Of a stretch of 64,000 nt of DNA, positions 43,054 to 52,460 are shown piece after piece. Position 1 is the first letter of the stretch. Each line of letters starts with the position of its first letter. Origin of the DNA: Clostridium magnum DSM 2767 (lineage in GTDB: Bacteria; Bacillota; Clostridia; Clostridiales; Clostridiaceae); contig NZ_LWAE01000007.1 in the NCBI RefSeq assembly GCF_001623875.1, positions 1 through 64,000 on the forward strand, read 5' to 3'. The position numbers and the translations under genes are program-made. The notes under the pieces were generated by a model that saw only the letters and a program-made list of their open reading frames with translations, made no database searches and was not told where the DNA came from.

Positions 43054-46000
43054 GTGAAAAGTAAGAAATTATTATGTATTTTGACTTTAAGTACAATGAT
43101 ATTTCATGGTTCTCTCATAAGCAATGTGAATGCGCAGACTGTATCTACCCATAGAATATCAGGACAAACTAGATATGATACCTCAGTGGCAATATCAGAA
43201 AAAGGTTGGACCCAATCTGATACTGTAATACTTGCAAATGGAGAAAAATTTGCAGATGCCCTATGTGCTGGTCCTTTAGCAAAAAAGTATAATGCACCAA
43301 TTCTTTTAATCCCTTCTACATCAATAGGTAATAATACTCTCAATGAATTAGCTAGATTACAAGTGAAAAACATAATAATAGTAGGTGGAAATGGTTCTGT
43401 TTCATTAAATGTCGAAAGTCAGTTGAAGTCATCAGGTTATAGTAATATTGATAGAATTAGCGGAAAAGACAGATATGAAACATCAGTCATGATAGCTCAA
43501 AGATTGGACAAAACAGATAAAGTTATTATAGCTTCCAGTGAAAAGTTTCCTGATGCATTATCTATATCTCCTATTGCTTCAAAACTAGGTATTCCAATAT
43601 TACTATCAAATAAGGATGCTTTATCGGAAGATGCAAAACAATTTATTCAGAGTAATAATATAAAGAAAACTTATATAGTTGGTGGAAAAGGTGTTTTATC
43701 AGATGCCATGGAAAAATCAGTTCCTTCACCGATAAGGTTAAGTGGTTCTGATAGATATGGTACTAATGCTGCTGTTATGAAAGAATTTGAAAGGGATTTA
43801 AGCTTTGATCAGGTTTATATGGCTATGGGTGATGGCCAGACCGGTGATGAGTTTGCAGATGCCTTATCAGGTGCAGTTTTAGCCTCTAATACAGCAGCAC
43901 CAATCTTATTGACATACAAATCTATAGATGATGCTGTGAATGAATATATTAAATCCAAGTTAAATATTAATACAAAAGCTATTGCCTTAGGTGGACAAGC
44001 TGTAGTTCCAGACGAATTAATAAAAACTATAATGGATGAAAAAGCTGATATATCTATAGCTAAAGATTATAATAAAGCAGGGACTTATAGTGATGGAGAT
44101 ATTGATGGATCTGTAATCATAAGTGAATCAGGAGTATACCTAAAAAATACAACAATTGAAGGAGATCTTTTAATAGCATCTACTGTAGGTGATGGCACCG
44201 TGGACTTAGATAATGTTACTGTAAAGGGAAAAACAATAATAAATGGTGGAGGCTCTCATAATATTCATTATCATAATGTAAATGGAGCGAACATTTTAAT
44301 TGATAAACCTTTAGGGGAAGAGGTTGGTATAACTGCAGATGAAAATACAAGTATTAGCTCGATTGTAGTTCAGTCTAATAGTGTGTTAGATCAATCTAAA
44401 TCTGCAAAGAATAGTAACATAACTGTGGAACAGAATGTAAATTTAAAATTAATAGGTAAATTTGAAAATGTAGAAATTAAAGGGCAGGAGGCTAATGTAG
44501 ACATACAAAATGCTAGTATTAATACGTTAAATGTAAATGATTCAGCAAAAAATGCTGTAGTAAGTCTAGATAAAAACTCTAAAATAAATAAGCTAACCTT
44601 AAATACGGAAGCAGTTGTTAAGGGAGAAGGAACTATAGAAAGTGCATTTATAAATGTAAATGGTATAACTTTAGAACAGAAACCAACTAATATGCATATA
44701 GCTTCAGGAGTATCTGCCATAGTAAAGGGAATAAAGGAGACAGGTACGAAATCAGCAAGTGGTGGTGGAGGCGGAGGAAGTTTAGTAGTACAGTATAAGA
44801 TAGTAACTTCATCAGCAATTATAGGGGATATAGATGTAGCTGCTGGAACAACACTAGGCGCTATAAGTTTGCCACAGAATGTAGGTATTGGACTAAATGA
44901 TGGTTCAACAACAAGTGCAGCTGTTACATGGGATGGTGGAAACCCAGTCTATAATGGAAGTATAGCAGGAACATATCTATTTACAGGAAATTTGACTTTA
45001 CCACAGGGAATTATAAATCCTGATAATAAGCAGGCCTCAGTAAAAGTTGTAGTTAGGGAAAATGGAGAGGGAATAGAGGATAAAACAGTAATTTCAGCAG
45101 TTCCTATCGCCGATATAAATGTAGTAACTGGTACAACATTAGGAGCAATAAGCCTGCCAGAAAGTGTTGATATTATATTAGATAATGGTTCAACAACAAG
45201 TGCAGCAGTTACGTGGAATGATAGTAGTCCAGCTTATAATGGAAACACTTTAGAAACATATAATTTTATAGGAACTATCACTTTGCCACAGGGAGTTATA
45301 AATCCAAAAAATAAACAGACTTTTGTAAGAGTTATAGTAGTCCCTAAAATAAGTAGTCATTTTGAGGCACTAGGATTATTGGCTAAAGACAATGAAGGAA
45401 ATATTTATGTGACTGATGCTGCTAACAATAAAGTCCAAAAATTCAGCTCTGACGGAAATCTTATAAAAGAATGGGGAACTAAGGGTTCTGGAGATGGGCA
45501 ATTTGTTAATCCAAGAGGAATCGCAGTAGATAGTTCGTCGGGAGATGTTTATGTACTGGATACTGATAACAGTAGAGTACAAAAGTTTAACTCTAATGGA
45601 GAATTTATAAGTAAGTGGGGAAATTGGGGATATGGTAATGGTCAATTCCGCTATCCAAGAGGAATTGCAGTAGATAGCTCGTCGGGAAATGTTTATGTAG
45701 TAGATGCTGATAATAATAGAATACAAAAGTTTAATTCTGATGGAAATTTTCAAGGAGCATTAGGAAGCTGGGGATCAGGTGATGGTCAATTTAAATATCC
45801 AGCTGGAATAGTAGTAGATAGCTGGGGAAATATTTATGTAGCTGATGGTGATAATGATAGAATACAGAAATTTAATAGTAGTGGTGATTTTTTGATTAAA
45901 TGGGGGAATACGGGATCAGGTAACAGTCAATTCCAGCGTCCAAGCGGAATAGCATTAGACAATTCAGGAAATGTTTATGTAGTAGATACTTATAATCATA

Positions 46001-47007
46001 GAATACAAGAGTTTAATAGTAATGGAGGTTTTATAACAAGTTGGGGAAGTGCAGGGCAAAATAGTGGTCAATTTATTTGTCCGACAGGAGTGGTAGTAGA
46101 TAATTCGGGAGATATTTATATATCTGACATCTATACTAGCAGAATACAAAAATTTAAATCCGATACAACCTTTGAGAAACAATGGTATCCAGGTGATTCA
46201 GGTAAGTGTGAATTTAAATATCCAGTTGGAATAGCTCTAGATAGATCAGGAAATATTTATGTATGTGATATTGGTAACAGTAATGTGCAAAAAATTGATT
46301 CTAATGGAGCGACTATAAGAGCTTGGGGCGGTTATGGATCAGGAACTAGTTATAGTGCACCAAGTGGAGTAGCTATAGATAGTCTAGGAAATATTTATAC
46401 GATTGATACCTATCGTAATGAAGTGCAAAAGTTTAATTCTGATGGAAACCTTATAACAAAATGGGGAAGTTGGGGATCAAGCAATGGTCAATTTAACTAT
46501 CCACAGTCAATAGCTGTAGATAGTTTTGGAAATGTTTATGTAGCTGATACTGATAATAATAGAATACAGAAATTTAAGTCTGATGGAACTTTTATAATCC
46601 AATGGGGAAGCGAAGGATCAGATAATGGTCAATTTAATAGGCCTTATGGAGTAGCGGTAGATGCTTCAGACAATGTCTATGTAGTTGATACTTATAATAA
46701 TAGAGTGCAAAAATTCGATTCTAGCGGAAAGTTTTTGACTAAATGGGGTACTTTAGGTGCAACTAATGGTAAGATGTATGTACCTAGTGGAATAGCAGTA
46801 GATACTTCAGGTAATGTCTACGTAGTAGATGTTGGTAACAGTAATGTACAAAAATTTGATTCTAACGGTGTTTTTATAAAAAAATATGGAACATTGGGTT
46901 CAGGGAATGGACAACTTTATATGCCATATGGAGTAGCGATAGATTCAAAAGGCAATATTTATGTAGTTGATAGTGGTAATAATCGTATACAAATCTTCAC
47001 CCCTTAA
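43054..47007 (+). CDS. Giant CWB2 wall protein with two Big_4 domains and 12 NHL repeats
   Basis: 1317 residues from GTG 43054, about 8 nt after the SD AAAGGTGG; the in-frame ATG 43048 is only 1-2 nt from it. A signal peptide (to about residue 28, NVNAQT) is followed by three CWB2 repeats (ISGQTRYDTS, ISGKDRYETS, LSGSDRYGTN), about 32-330. A solenoid-like module (about 340-560) is shared with the proteins at 3.9 and 47.3 kb. A GGGGGG hinge lies near 570. Two Ig-like Big_4 repeats follow (about 577-770, each with GTTLGAISLP and a TWD/TWN strand), then 12 NHL repeats of the G-N-[IV]-Y-V-x-D-x-x-N-x-R-[IV]-Q-K-F type to the end, enough for two six-bladed propellers. A wall-bound binding or scaffold role is likely. 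Confidence 0.9.
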   Translation: MKSKKLLCILTLSTMIFHGSLISNVNAQTVSTHRISGQTRYDTSVAISEKGWTQSDTVILANGEKFADALCAGPLAKKYNAPILLIPSTSIGNNTLNELARLQVKNIIIVGGNGSVSLNVESQLKSSGYSNIDRISGKDRYETSVMIAQRLDKTDKVIIASSEKFPDALSISPIASKLGIPILLSNKDALSEDAKQFIQSNNIKKTYIVGGKGVLSDAMEKSVPSPIRLSGSDRYGTNAAVMKEFERDLSFDQVYMAMGDGQTGDEFADALSGAVLASNTAAPILLTYKSIDDAVNEYIKSKLNINTKAIALGGQAVVPDELIKTIMDEKADISIAKDYNKAGTYSDGDIDGSVIISESGVYLKNTTIEGDLLIASTVGDGTVDLDNVTVKGKTIINGGGSHNIHYHNVNGANILIDKPLGEEVGITADENTSISSIVVQSNSVLDQSKSAKNSNITVEQNVNLKLIGKFENVEIKGQEANVDIQNASINTLNVNDSAKNAVVSLDKNSKINKLTLNTEAVVKGEGTIESAFINVNGITLEQKPTNMHIASGVSAIVKGIKETGTKSASGGGGGGSLVVQYKIVTSSAIIGDIDVAAGTTLGAISLPQNVGIGLNDGSTTSAAVTWDGGNPVYNGSIAGTYLFTGNLTLPQGIINPDNKQASVKVVVRENGEGIEDKTVISAVPIADINVVTGTTLGAISLPESVDIILDNGSTTSAAVTWNDSSPAYNGNTLETYNFIGTITLPQGVINPKNKQTFVRVIVVPKISSHFEALGLLAKDNEGNIYVTDAANNKVQKFSSDGNLIKEWGTKGSGDGQFVNPRGIAVDSSSGDVYVLDTDNSRVQKFNSNGEFISKWGNWGYGNGQFRYPRGIAVDSSSGNVYVVDADNNRIQKFNSDGNFQGALGSWGSGDGQFKYPAGIVVDSWGNIYVADGDNDRIQKFNSSGDFLIKWGNTGSGNSQFQRPSGIALDNSGNVYVVDTYNHRIQEFNSNGGFITSWGSAGQNSGQFICPTGVVVDNSGDIYISDIYTSRIQKFKSDTTFEKQWYPGDSGKCEFKYPVGIALDRSGNIYVCDIGNSNVQKIDSNGATIRAWGGYGSGTSYSAPSGVAIDSLGNIYTIDTYRNEVQKFNSDGNLITKWGSWGSSNGQFNYPQSIAVDSFGNVYVADTDNNRIQKFKSDGTFIIQWGSEGSDNGQFNRPYGVAVDASDNVYVVDTYNNRVQKFDSSGKFLTKWGTLGATNGKMYVPSGIAVDTSGNVYVVDVGNSNVQKFDSNGVFIKKYGTLGSGNGQLYMPYGVAIDSKGNIYVVDSGNNRIQIFTP

Positions 47008-47035
47008 GCAGGAGTAAAAGAAAATAACAAGTTAA

Positions 47036-47066
47036 AGACAGGAGTTGATATACCTCCTGTCTTTTC
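47036..47066 (+). terminator. Rho-independent terminator
   Basis: AGACAGGAG pairs with CTCCTGTCT across TTGATATAC, with TTTTC after it. Confidence 0.88.
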
Positions 47067-47335
47067 TTATCTCTCTCCTAACCCGTAGATAAAAACATAT
47101 ACTTTCCATGGTTAAAAAATGTATAATTAACATCATTTCATCATTGTAAAGAGGACAAAATCTCAGTAGAATAAAACCATCGAGTCGCGAAACATATCGA
47201 ACTAAGTCGATGTGTTTTCACAATATCATTCACATCAAATCTAAAATTAGTAAATGAAGAAATCTAAAACAACATTACATCGTAAATTATGTACTCACAA
47301 TACTTTAATAACATATAAAACCATGGAGGGTTAAG
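47067..47335. other. Intergenic leader of the third large CWB2 gene
   Basis: No gene is seen. A hairpin AAACATATCGA/TCGATGTGTTT lies at 47190-47217 with one G-U pair and could be a leader structure or a protein-binding site. No convincing -35/-10 pair was found. Confidence 0.4.
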
Positions 47336-49798
47336 ATGAAAAAAGCAATGAAAAAAACAATGAAAAAAACTTTATCTGTAAGTACTATGGCATCCTTATT
47401 AATAACTAGTTCAGCAGTGGCTATTAATGTAAAAGCAGCAGGGGTAACACCGCCGGAGAGTCCAAGACTATGGGGACAGGACAGATATGAAACTGCAGTT
47501 AAGGTATCACAAGCTGGATGGGAAAATGGTTCAGACTATGTAGTAATAGCAAGTGGAGAAGGTTATGCAGATGCTTTATCAGCTGCACCACTGGCAAAAG
47601 TAAATAATGCACCTATACTTTTAACTCAAAAGGATTCTCTAAGTGATAAAACTCTAGAGGAATTAAAAAGATTAAATGTTAAGCATGTAATTATTGTAGG
47701 TGGACAGGGTGTTGTATCTCAAGGAATTGAGGATAAGATAAAAAGTGAAGTAACAGCCGATGTTGAAAGACTTTGGGGACAAAATAGATATGAGACTTCT
47801 GTTAAAGTAGCAGAAAAGCTTGGAGTAACAGACAAAGTAGTATTAGCAAGTGGACAAGGTTATGCAGATGCATTATCTGCGGCACCAGTGGCAGCTGTAA
47901 ATGGTATGCCAGTACTTTTAACAGAAAGCACAAACTTATCACAAGCTACAGCTGATTTTATTAAAGCGCATCCTTCAATAACTAAAACTTATGTAATTGG
48001 AGGAACTGCATCTATAAGTGATGGAACAGCAAATAAAGTTCCAGCAGCAGAAAGATTAGGTGGAGCTAATAGATATGAAACAAATGCAGCAGTGGTAAAT
48101 GCCTTTGCAACAGATTTTGATTTTAAAAATGCATACGTAGCTTTAGGAAATGGACCAACTGGAAATGAATTTGCAGATGCTCTATCAGCTTCAGCATTAG
48201 CAGCTAAAAATAGTGCAGCAGTAGTAATTACAGATAAGGTATTAACAGATACTACTAAAAACCTTATGAATTCTACAATATCACCAAGCAGTGTAATAAC
48301 TGTATTAGGTGGAGTGGCAAATGTATCAGATGCAGTAGTAAGCGGTATGAAGATATCTGCAAGCTTTTTAAGTGAAGCAGGAGCAACTGTTACTGAAGTT
48401 ATAAATGGAAATGCAGACATTACTGCAGATAATGTAACACTAAAAGGAAATGTAAAAGGTGACTTATACCTAGAAGGTAACAATGGATCTATTTCAAATA
48501 TAACAGTAGACGGAACTATTTATTTAAATCCTGGATCAACTGGAGTAGCTAATCTTGATACAGTAACTGCTAAGAACATAGTAGTTTTATCAGGAGCACA
48601 GAATAGCATACACTTAAAGAATGTAAATGCACAAAAGTTAACAGTGCACAGTAAAACAGATGTAAGAGTTCAAAGTGAAGGTTCTACTTCTATAGGAGCT
48701 ACTATTGTTAAATCAAAGGCTGTTCTTGATGCAACATCAGGTTCCTTTGGTACAGTGAATGTAGCTAAGACTATGAAAGATAAAACTGTTGAATTTAGAG
48801 GAACTTTTGATAAACTAGTAACAATAGATGGACAGGTTAATTTAAAAACAACTGCATCTGCAAATATAATAGGAATATTAGTAAGCAGTATAGCACAGGG
48901 ACAAAACGTTTCTATTGATGGAGAAGGAACAATAAAGAATGTTCAGGTTAAGAATGAGACAGCTAAGTTAAACATAGGAAAAAACCTTGATATAAGAGGA
49001 GTTATTGAGGCGATAAACAAAAATAATATAAGCTCAGAGAACAGCTCTATAATTTCAAAGGTAGATCAGAAGTCATCAGATGGCATGACTGATATAGGTA
49101 ATACAACACCAGGTGGAACAAATGGTTCAGGAAATTCAGGTGGAGGAGTTACCTATACTGATATAACGAAAGTAGTATCAGGTTTATATAAAGATAGGAT
49201 AGCAGAATATTTAGCTGCTCACCCAAATTTGAATAGTGACATATCAGTAACAACAGGAGATACTATAGTAGTTAAAATTAATAATCAAAACTGGACTTCT
49301 ATAAGTGAATTATTCGCTAATGCTCAAAATGATGATATAGGGACTATAAAATCTAGATTGAATACTCTTCAAGGAATATTAGATCTTCATACTGTAGGTA
49401 ATATTAAGGTTGGGGGTGCTTCTTTACCTGAGTATATTCAGCAGCTATATCCAGCTGACTTTACTGAGGATGGAAGACTAAATATAGATGTTATTGCTTC
49501 TAAAATAGCAGCAAAGGATCCATCATATGAAAACTTTAATGCCAATTTGATAAATAAAATAACTAGTGCAAATAGTACTTTAGTAGGACCAAGTGTAAGT
49601 GGATCTGTGTCATTCGAAGGACAAACAATCAGTGTAGCTGTAGATAAGATAGCAAAGGATGGTCAAACTATATACCATAGCGCATGGTCACAAGAAGAAA
49701 ATCTTAAATTCTTAAGTAAGAATAACGTTAGTGATATAACGGGCTTATATACTATTTATTCAGGAAACAACATCATAAAAGTGCAAATTACAAAATAA
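47336..49798 (+). CDS. Cell-wall-binding (CWB2) surface protein, paralogue of the 3.9-kb gene
   Basis: 820 residues; SD GGAGGG precedes ATG 47336. A signal peptide ends near residue 35 (INVKAAG). Three CWB2 repeats lie at about 44-345 (LWGQDRYETA, LWGQNRYETS, LGGANRYETN). The solenoid-like module (about 355-560) follows directly without a long hinge: VTLKGNVKGDLYLEG, VTAKNIVVLSGAQNSIHL. A Gly/Ser hinge is near 595-605, then the C-terminal domain shared with the 3.9-kb protein (VSGLYKDRIAEYLAAHPNLN...AEGQTIYHSAW-type ending). The two genes are clearly paralogous throughout, and each sits immediately upstream of, or close to, a polysaccharide locus. It is probably wall-anchored through the CWB2 triplet. 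Confidence 0.88.
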   Translation: MKKAMKKTMKKTLSVSTMASLLITSSAVAINVKAAGVTPPESPRLWGQDRYETAVKVSQAGWENGSDYVVIASGEGYADALSAAPLAKVNNAPILLTQKDSLSDKTLEELKRLNVKHVIIVGGQGVVSQGIEDKIKSEVTADVERLWGQNRYETSVKVAEKLGVTDKVVLASGQGYADALSAAPVAAVNGMPVLLTESTNLSQATADFIKAHPSITKTYVIGGTASISDGTANKVPAAERLGGANRYETNAAVVNAFATDFDFKNAYVALGNGPTGNEFADALSASALAAKNSAAVVITDKVLTDTTKNLMNSTISPSSVITVLGGVANVSDAVVSGMKISASFLSEAGATVTEVINGNADITADNVTLKGNVKGDLYLEGNNGSISNITVDGTIYLNPGSTGVANLDTVTAKNIVVLSGAQNSIHLKNVNAQKLTVHSKTDVRVQSEGSTSIGATIVKSKAVLDATSGSFGTVNVAKTMKDKTVEFRGTFDKLVTIDGQVNLKTTASANIIGILVSSIAQGQNVSIDGEGTIKNVQVKNETAKLNIGKNLDIRGVIEAINKNNISSENSSIISKVDQKSSDGMTDIGNTTPGGTNGSGNSGGGVTYTDITKVVSGLYKDRIAEYLAAHPNLNSDISVTTGDTIVVKINNQNWTSISELFANAQNDDIGTIKSRLNTLQGILDLHTVGNIKVGGASLPEYIQQLYPADFTEDGRLNIDVIASKIAAKDPSYENFNANLINKITSANSTLVGPSVSGSVSFEGQTISVAVDKIAKDGQTIYHSAWSQEENLKFLSKNNVSDITGLYTIYSGNNIIKVQITK

Positions 49799-49805
49799 GA
49801 TTTTT

Positions 49806-49937
49806 ATGAAGTGAAAACTTTAATCAGATGGGGTTTCAACCCCACCTGATTCTTAGTTGAACGAATCCAGGGACGTAGCCGCTCTTTACTTCCGCTTTGA
49901 GAAGCGGGAGCATTAGAGCGGGTAGTCATCGGACAAA
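49806..49937 (+). repeat. Structured dispersed element, copy C (short form)
   Basis: It begins 8 nt after the CWB2 stop. The hairpin AATCAGATGGGGTT/AACCCCACCTGATT keeps pairing through matched changes relative to the other copies (GGGG-CCCC instead of GGAG-CTCC). Then come the conserved CTTAGTTGAACGAATCCAGG and the outer stem GACGTAGCCGCTCT with TTAGAGCGGGTAGTC. A single inner hairpin CCGCTT-TGAG-AAGCGG replaces the inner part of the long form. A normal terminator follows. Confidence 0.87.
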
Positions 49938-49946
49938 AATCCTATA

Positions 49947-49976
49947 AAAACTCAGGTTTTACAGCCTGAGTTTTTT
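49947..49976 (+). terminator. Rho-independent terminator
   Basis: AAAAACTCAGG-TTTTACAG-CCTGAGTTTTTT, bidirectional in form, and close in sequence to the terminator at 6407 that follows the paralogous CWB2 gene. Confidence 0.9.
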
Positions 49977-50118
49977 ATGTAAGAACTTAAAATACAGCAA
50001 CTAATCCTTGGCATAATAGTAAAAACTTTTGATATTAACTAATGTAATAATTGATGCTAAAATAAAAGTGGACAAAATAAAGAACATTAAATATAGAGGT
50101 AATGGAGGCTAGAAATAT

Positions 50119-50802
50119 ATGAGTGGAGAAGTTTCATTGAATCTTAGGGATTTATTAAATTTATTAAAAAAGAGATCTAAATTTATATTAGCTGTCACCG
50201 TAGGAGCTACCGTAGTTTCAGGAATTTTGACTTTTTCATTAATTAAACCTACTTATGAAGCTAAAACTACCATTGTTATAGGTAAAGCAGCTGAGACAAA
50301 TGACAAGTCACAATATAATTACAATGATATAATGATGTTTCAGAAGCTTGTGAAAACCTACTCTGAAATCGGTAAATCACGAGTTGTGGCAGAAAATGCT
50401 TCTATGAATCTAGGTGATGTTTCGCCGGAACAAATTCAAAAAGTCCTTAAAGTAACACCGCAAGTAGATACACAAATCGTTGAACTTAAAGTGGTAAGTA
50501 ATAGTCCAGAAAAAGCTTATCTTATGATGAACGCAGTTAGTAATTCCTTTATACAGGAGTCAAAACGAATTTATCCTTCAGGCAATATTCAAGTTATGGA
50601 TGGAGCTAAGATCCCAGAAAGACCAGTAAAACCTAATAAAGCTTTAAATTTAGTTGCAGCTTTTGTTATAGGGCTGATGGCTTCTATAGGGCTTTCCTTT
50701 GCTCTTGAGTATATGGACAGCACTATCAAAAGTGAAGAGGATATAAATAAGTATTTAGAATTGCCCGTTGTAGGTATAGTACCTAAAAATGCGGAAATAT
50801 AG
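50119..50802 (+). CDS. Polysaccharide chain-length/kinase-activator protein (Wzz/CpsC family), locus 2
   Basis: 227 residues; SD GGAGG precedes ATG 50119. Same plan as the locus 1 protein: a short N-terminus (GEVSLNLRDLLNLLKKRSK), TM1 (about 18-40), an outer domain with YEAKTTIVIGK and QYNYNDIMMFQKLVKTYSEIGKS, PERPVKPNK before TM2 (about 176-197) and a short cytoplasmic tail. It is highly similar along its whole length to 9442-10128. It is the first gene of locus 2; no YpmS-like gene precedes it. It should activate the CpsD kinase two genes downstream. Confidence 0.92.
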   Translation: MSGEVSLNLRDLLNLLKKRSKFILAVTVGATVVSGILTFSLIKPTYEAKTTIVIGKAAETNDKSQYNYNDIMMFQKLVKTYSEIGKSRVVAENASMNLGDVSPEQIQKVLKVTPQVDTQIVELKVVSNSPEKAYLMMNAVSNSFIQESKRIYPSGNIQVMDGAKIPERPVKPNKALNLVAAFVIGLMASIGLSFALEYMDSTIKSEEDINKYLELPVVGIVPKNAEI

Positions 50803-50816
50803 GAAAGGTGATATAT

Positions 50817-51584
50817 ATGATAGACTTGCACAGTCACATACTTCCTGGTATAGATGATGGTGCTAAGGATATGGAGATGACACTTAATATGCTTAAAATT
50901 GCAGCTAAGGATGGTACTAAAAAAATAGTGGCCACTCCACATTTTTATAGAGGCTATTATCTAAATACCTATGAAGAGGTAGTTAACCTTGTAAAGCAGG
51001 TTAATGACAAAGCAAAGGAAAATAATTTAGATATTGAAATATATCCGGGACAGGAAATTTTTATAAATAGACAAGTTATTGAGGACTACAAGGAAGGGAT
51101 TATAAAAGGTATTAGGGACACAAGATATATGCTTATAGAGCTTCCAATGGATAAAATGCCTAAAGAAACCTTTGATATATTGTATGAGCTTAGAATACAA
51201 GGAGTTGTGCCAGTAATAGCCCATCCAGAAAGATATGTTTATATCATAGAGAAGCCCCATAAAATAAATGAATTTATAAAGGAAGGCTGTCTTTTTCAGA
51301 TAAACTCAGGAAGTATTAAAGGTATATTCGGAAAGAAAATTCAAAAGACAGCGGAAATTTTGATTAACCATAGAGTTTGTAATTTTATTGCCTCTGATGC
51401 TCATACAACTAGAACAAGAGCTCCAATAATTAAAGAAGCCTTAAGCAGGGTTAATGGAATAGATGAACAGTTATATAGAGACATCATAAGCAATGGACAG
51501 AAGCTATTAGATGATGCACATATATCATCAGAAGCTGAAAAGATAAAGGAAAAAAGAAGTATCTTTGGATTTTTAAAACTGTAA
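50817..51584 (+). CDS. cpsB: Tyrosine-protein phosphatase, PHP family (CpsB), locus 2
   Basis: 255 residues from ATG 50817, 6 nt after the SD AAAGGTG; an in-frame GTG at 50808 lies inside that SD. Metal-binding motifs are DLHSHILPGIDDGAKD, ATPHFYRG, GQEIFI, IAHPERY and ASDAHTTRTR, so the active site is complete. It is about as long as and closely similar to the locus 1 enzyme. Expected to dephosphorylate the tyrosine tail of the CpsD encoded next. Confidence 0.93.
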   Translation: MIDLHSHILPGIDDGAKDMEMTLNMLKIAAKDGTKKIVATPHFYRGYYLNTYEEVVNLVKQVNDKAKENNLDIEIYPGQEIFINRQVIEDYKEGIIKGIRDTRYMLIELPMDKMPKETFDILYELRIQGVVPVIAHPERYVYIIEKPHKINEFIKEGCLFQINSGSIKGIFGKKIQKTAEILINHRVCNFIASDAHTTRTRAPIIKEALSRVNGIDEQLYRDIISNGQKLLDDAHISSEAEKIKEKRSIFGFLKL

Positions 51585-51658
51585 TTAGGTTTTAAAATTT
51601 CATAAAGGTAGCAAATATTGTTAAAAAAATAACAAGTCTTAATTATGAGGTGAATATT

Positions 51659-52432
51659 TTGGAGAATATAGATATCATTACGATTAAAAATCCCAGATCC
51701 CCTATAGCAGAATCCTATAGAACCTTAAGAACTAACATACAATTCTCATCCTTCGATAAAAAAATTCAAACAATAGTCATCACAAGTTCAGGACCATCAG
51801 AAGGAAAATCAACTACATCTTCAAACTTAGCGGTGGTTATGGCTCAAAATGGCAACAAAACTATTTTGATTGATTGTGATCAAAGAAAACCAAAGCTCCA
51901 TAAGGTGTTTTTAACCTCTAACCAAAAGGGATTATCAGATTTACTTGTAGGAAATTCTGTATTTGAAGAGGCAGTTGAAAAAACAGAAATAGAAAATCTA
52001 GATATTCTTACTTCAGGCACAAGACCTCCAAATCCCTCAGAACTTTTGGCATCTACAAAGATGAAGAACTTTATAGAAAATTTAAGAGAAAAGTATGATT
52101 GCATAATAATAGATACACCGCCTGTAATAGCTGTAACAGATGCTCAAATTGTTTCAAGATATGCAGATGGATGTCTTTTAGTGGTAGCATCAGCTCAAGC
52201 GGAAAGAGAAGCGGCTATGAAGGCTAAGGAACTTTTAGTGAAAGTGGATGCAAAAATAATAGGAGTAGTACTGAATAAGCTTGATATAAAGGAAAAAGGA
52301 TACTATGGATACTACTATACTGACTATAGTGATGAGGGCGAGAAAAAAACAGTAAAGAGAAGAAGTAGAAAAAATAAAAAACAAAGATTATCCTTAAGCT
52401 TTTTTTCAAGGCTAAAAAAGTCCGTAAACTAG
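51659..52432 (+). CDS. cpsD: Capsular tyrosine-protein kinase (CpsD), locus 2
   Basis: 257 residues from TTG 51659, with the SD GAGGTG upstream; a GTG at 51650 overlaps the SD. The TTG aligns with the ATG of the locus 1 kinase, supporting this start. Walker A is GPSEGKSTTSSNLA, Walker A' ILIDCDQRKP, Walker B IIIDTPP. The tyrosine cluster GYYGYYYTDYSDEG is shorter than in locus 1 and is followed by a longer basic tail (KRRSRKNKKQRL) and a hydrophobic end. That tail may help membrane contact. Expected partner of the Wzz at 50119 and of CpsB. Confidence 0.93.
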   Translation: MENIDIITIKNPRSPIAESYRTLRTNIQFSSFDKKIQTIVITSSGPSEGKSTTSSNLAVVMAQNGNKTILIDCDQRKPKLHKVFLTSNQKGLSDLLVGNSVFEEAVEKTEIENLDILTSGTRPPNPSELLASTKMKNFIENLREKYDCIIIDTPPVIAVTDAQIVSRYADGCLLVVASAQAEREAAMKAKELLVKVDAKIIGVVLNKLDIKEKGYYGYYYTDYSDEGEKKTVKRRSRKNKKQRLSLSFFSRLKKSVN

Positions 52433-52460
52433 AAAATAAGATAAGAAAGGGGTACAGCAT

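Noticed and set aside
45376..46182. Minus-strand frames within the NHL-repeat region
   Set aside because: They arise from the repetitive plus-strand NHL codons and have Ile/Tyr/Ser-rich, non-protein-like composition.
45400..47000. Possible CRISPR-like or minisatellite array
   Set aside because: The periodicity is that of coding NHL repeats with varied third bases, and there are no constant direct repeats with unique spacers.
47989..48483. Minus-strand open frame of 164 codons inside the CWB2 gene
   Set aside because: It mirrors the codon pattern of a well-supported plus-strand gene (Ala/Gly/Thr-rich repeats) and has no SD. The similar frame at 4575-4958 lies in the paralogue.
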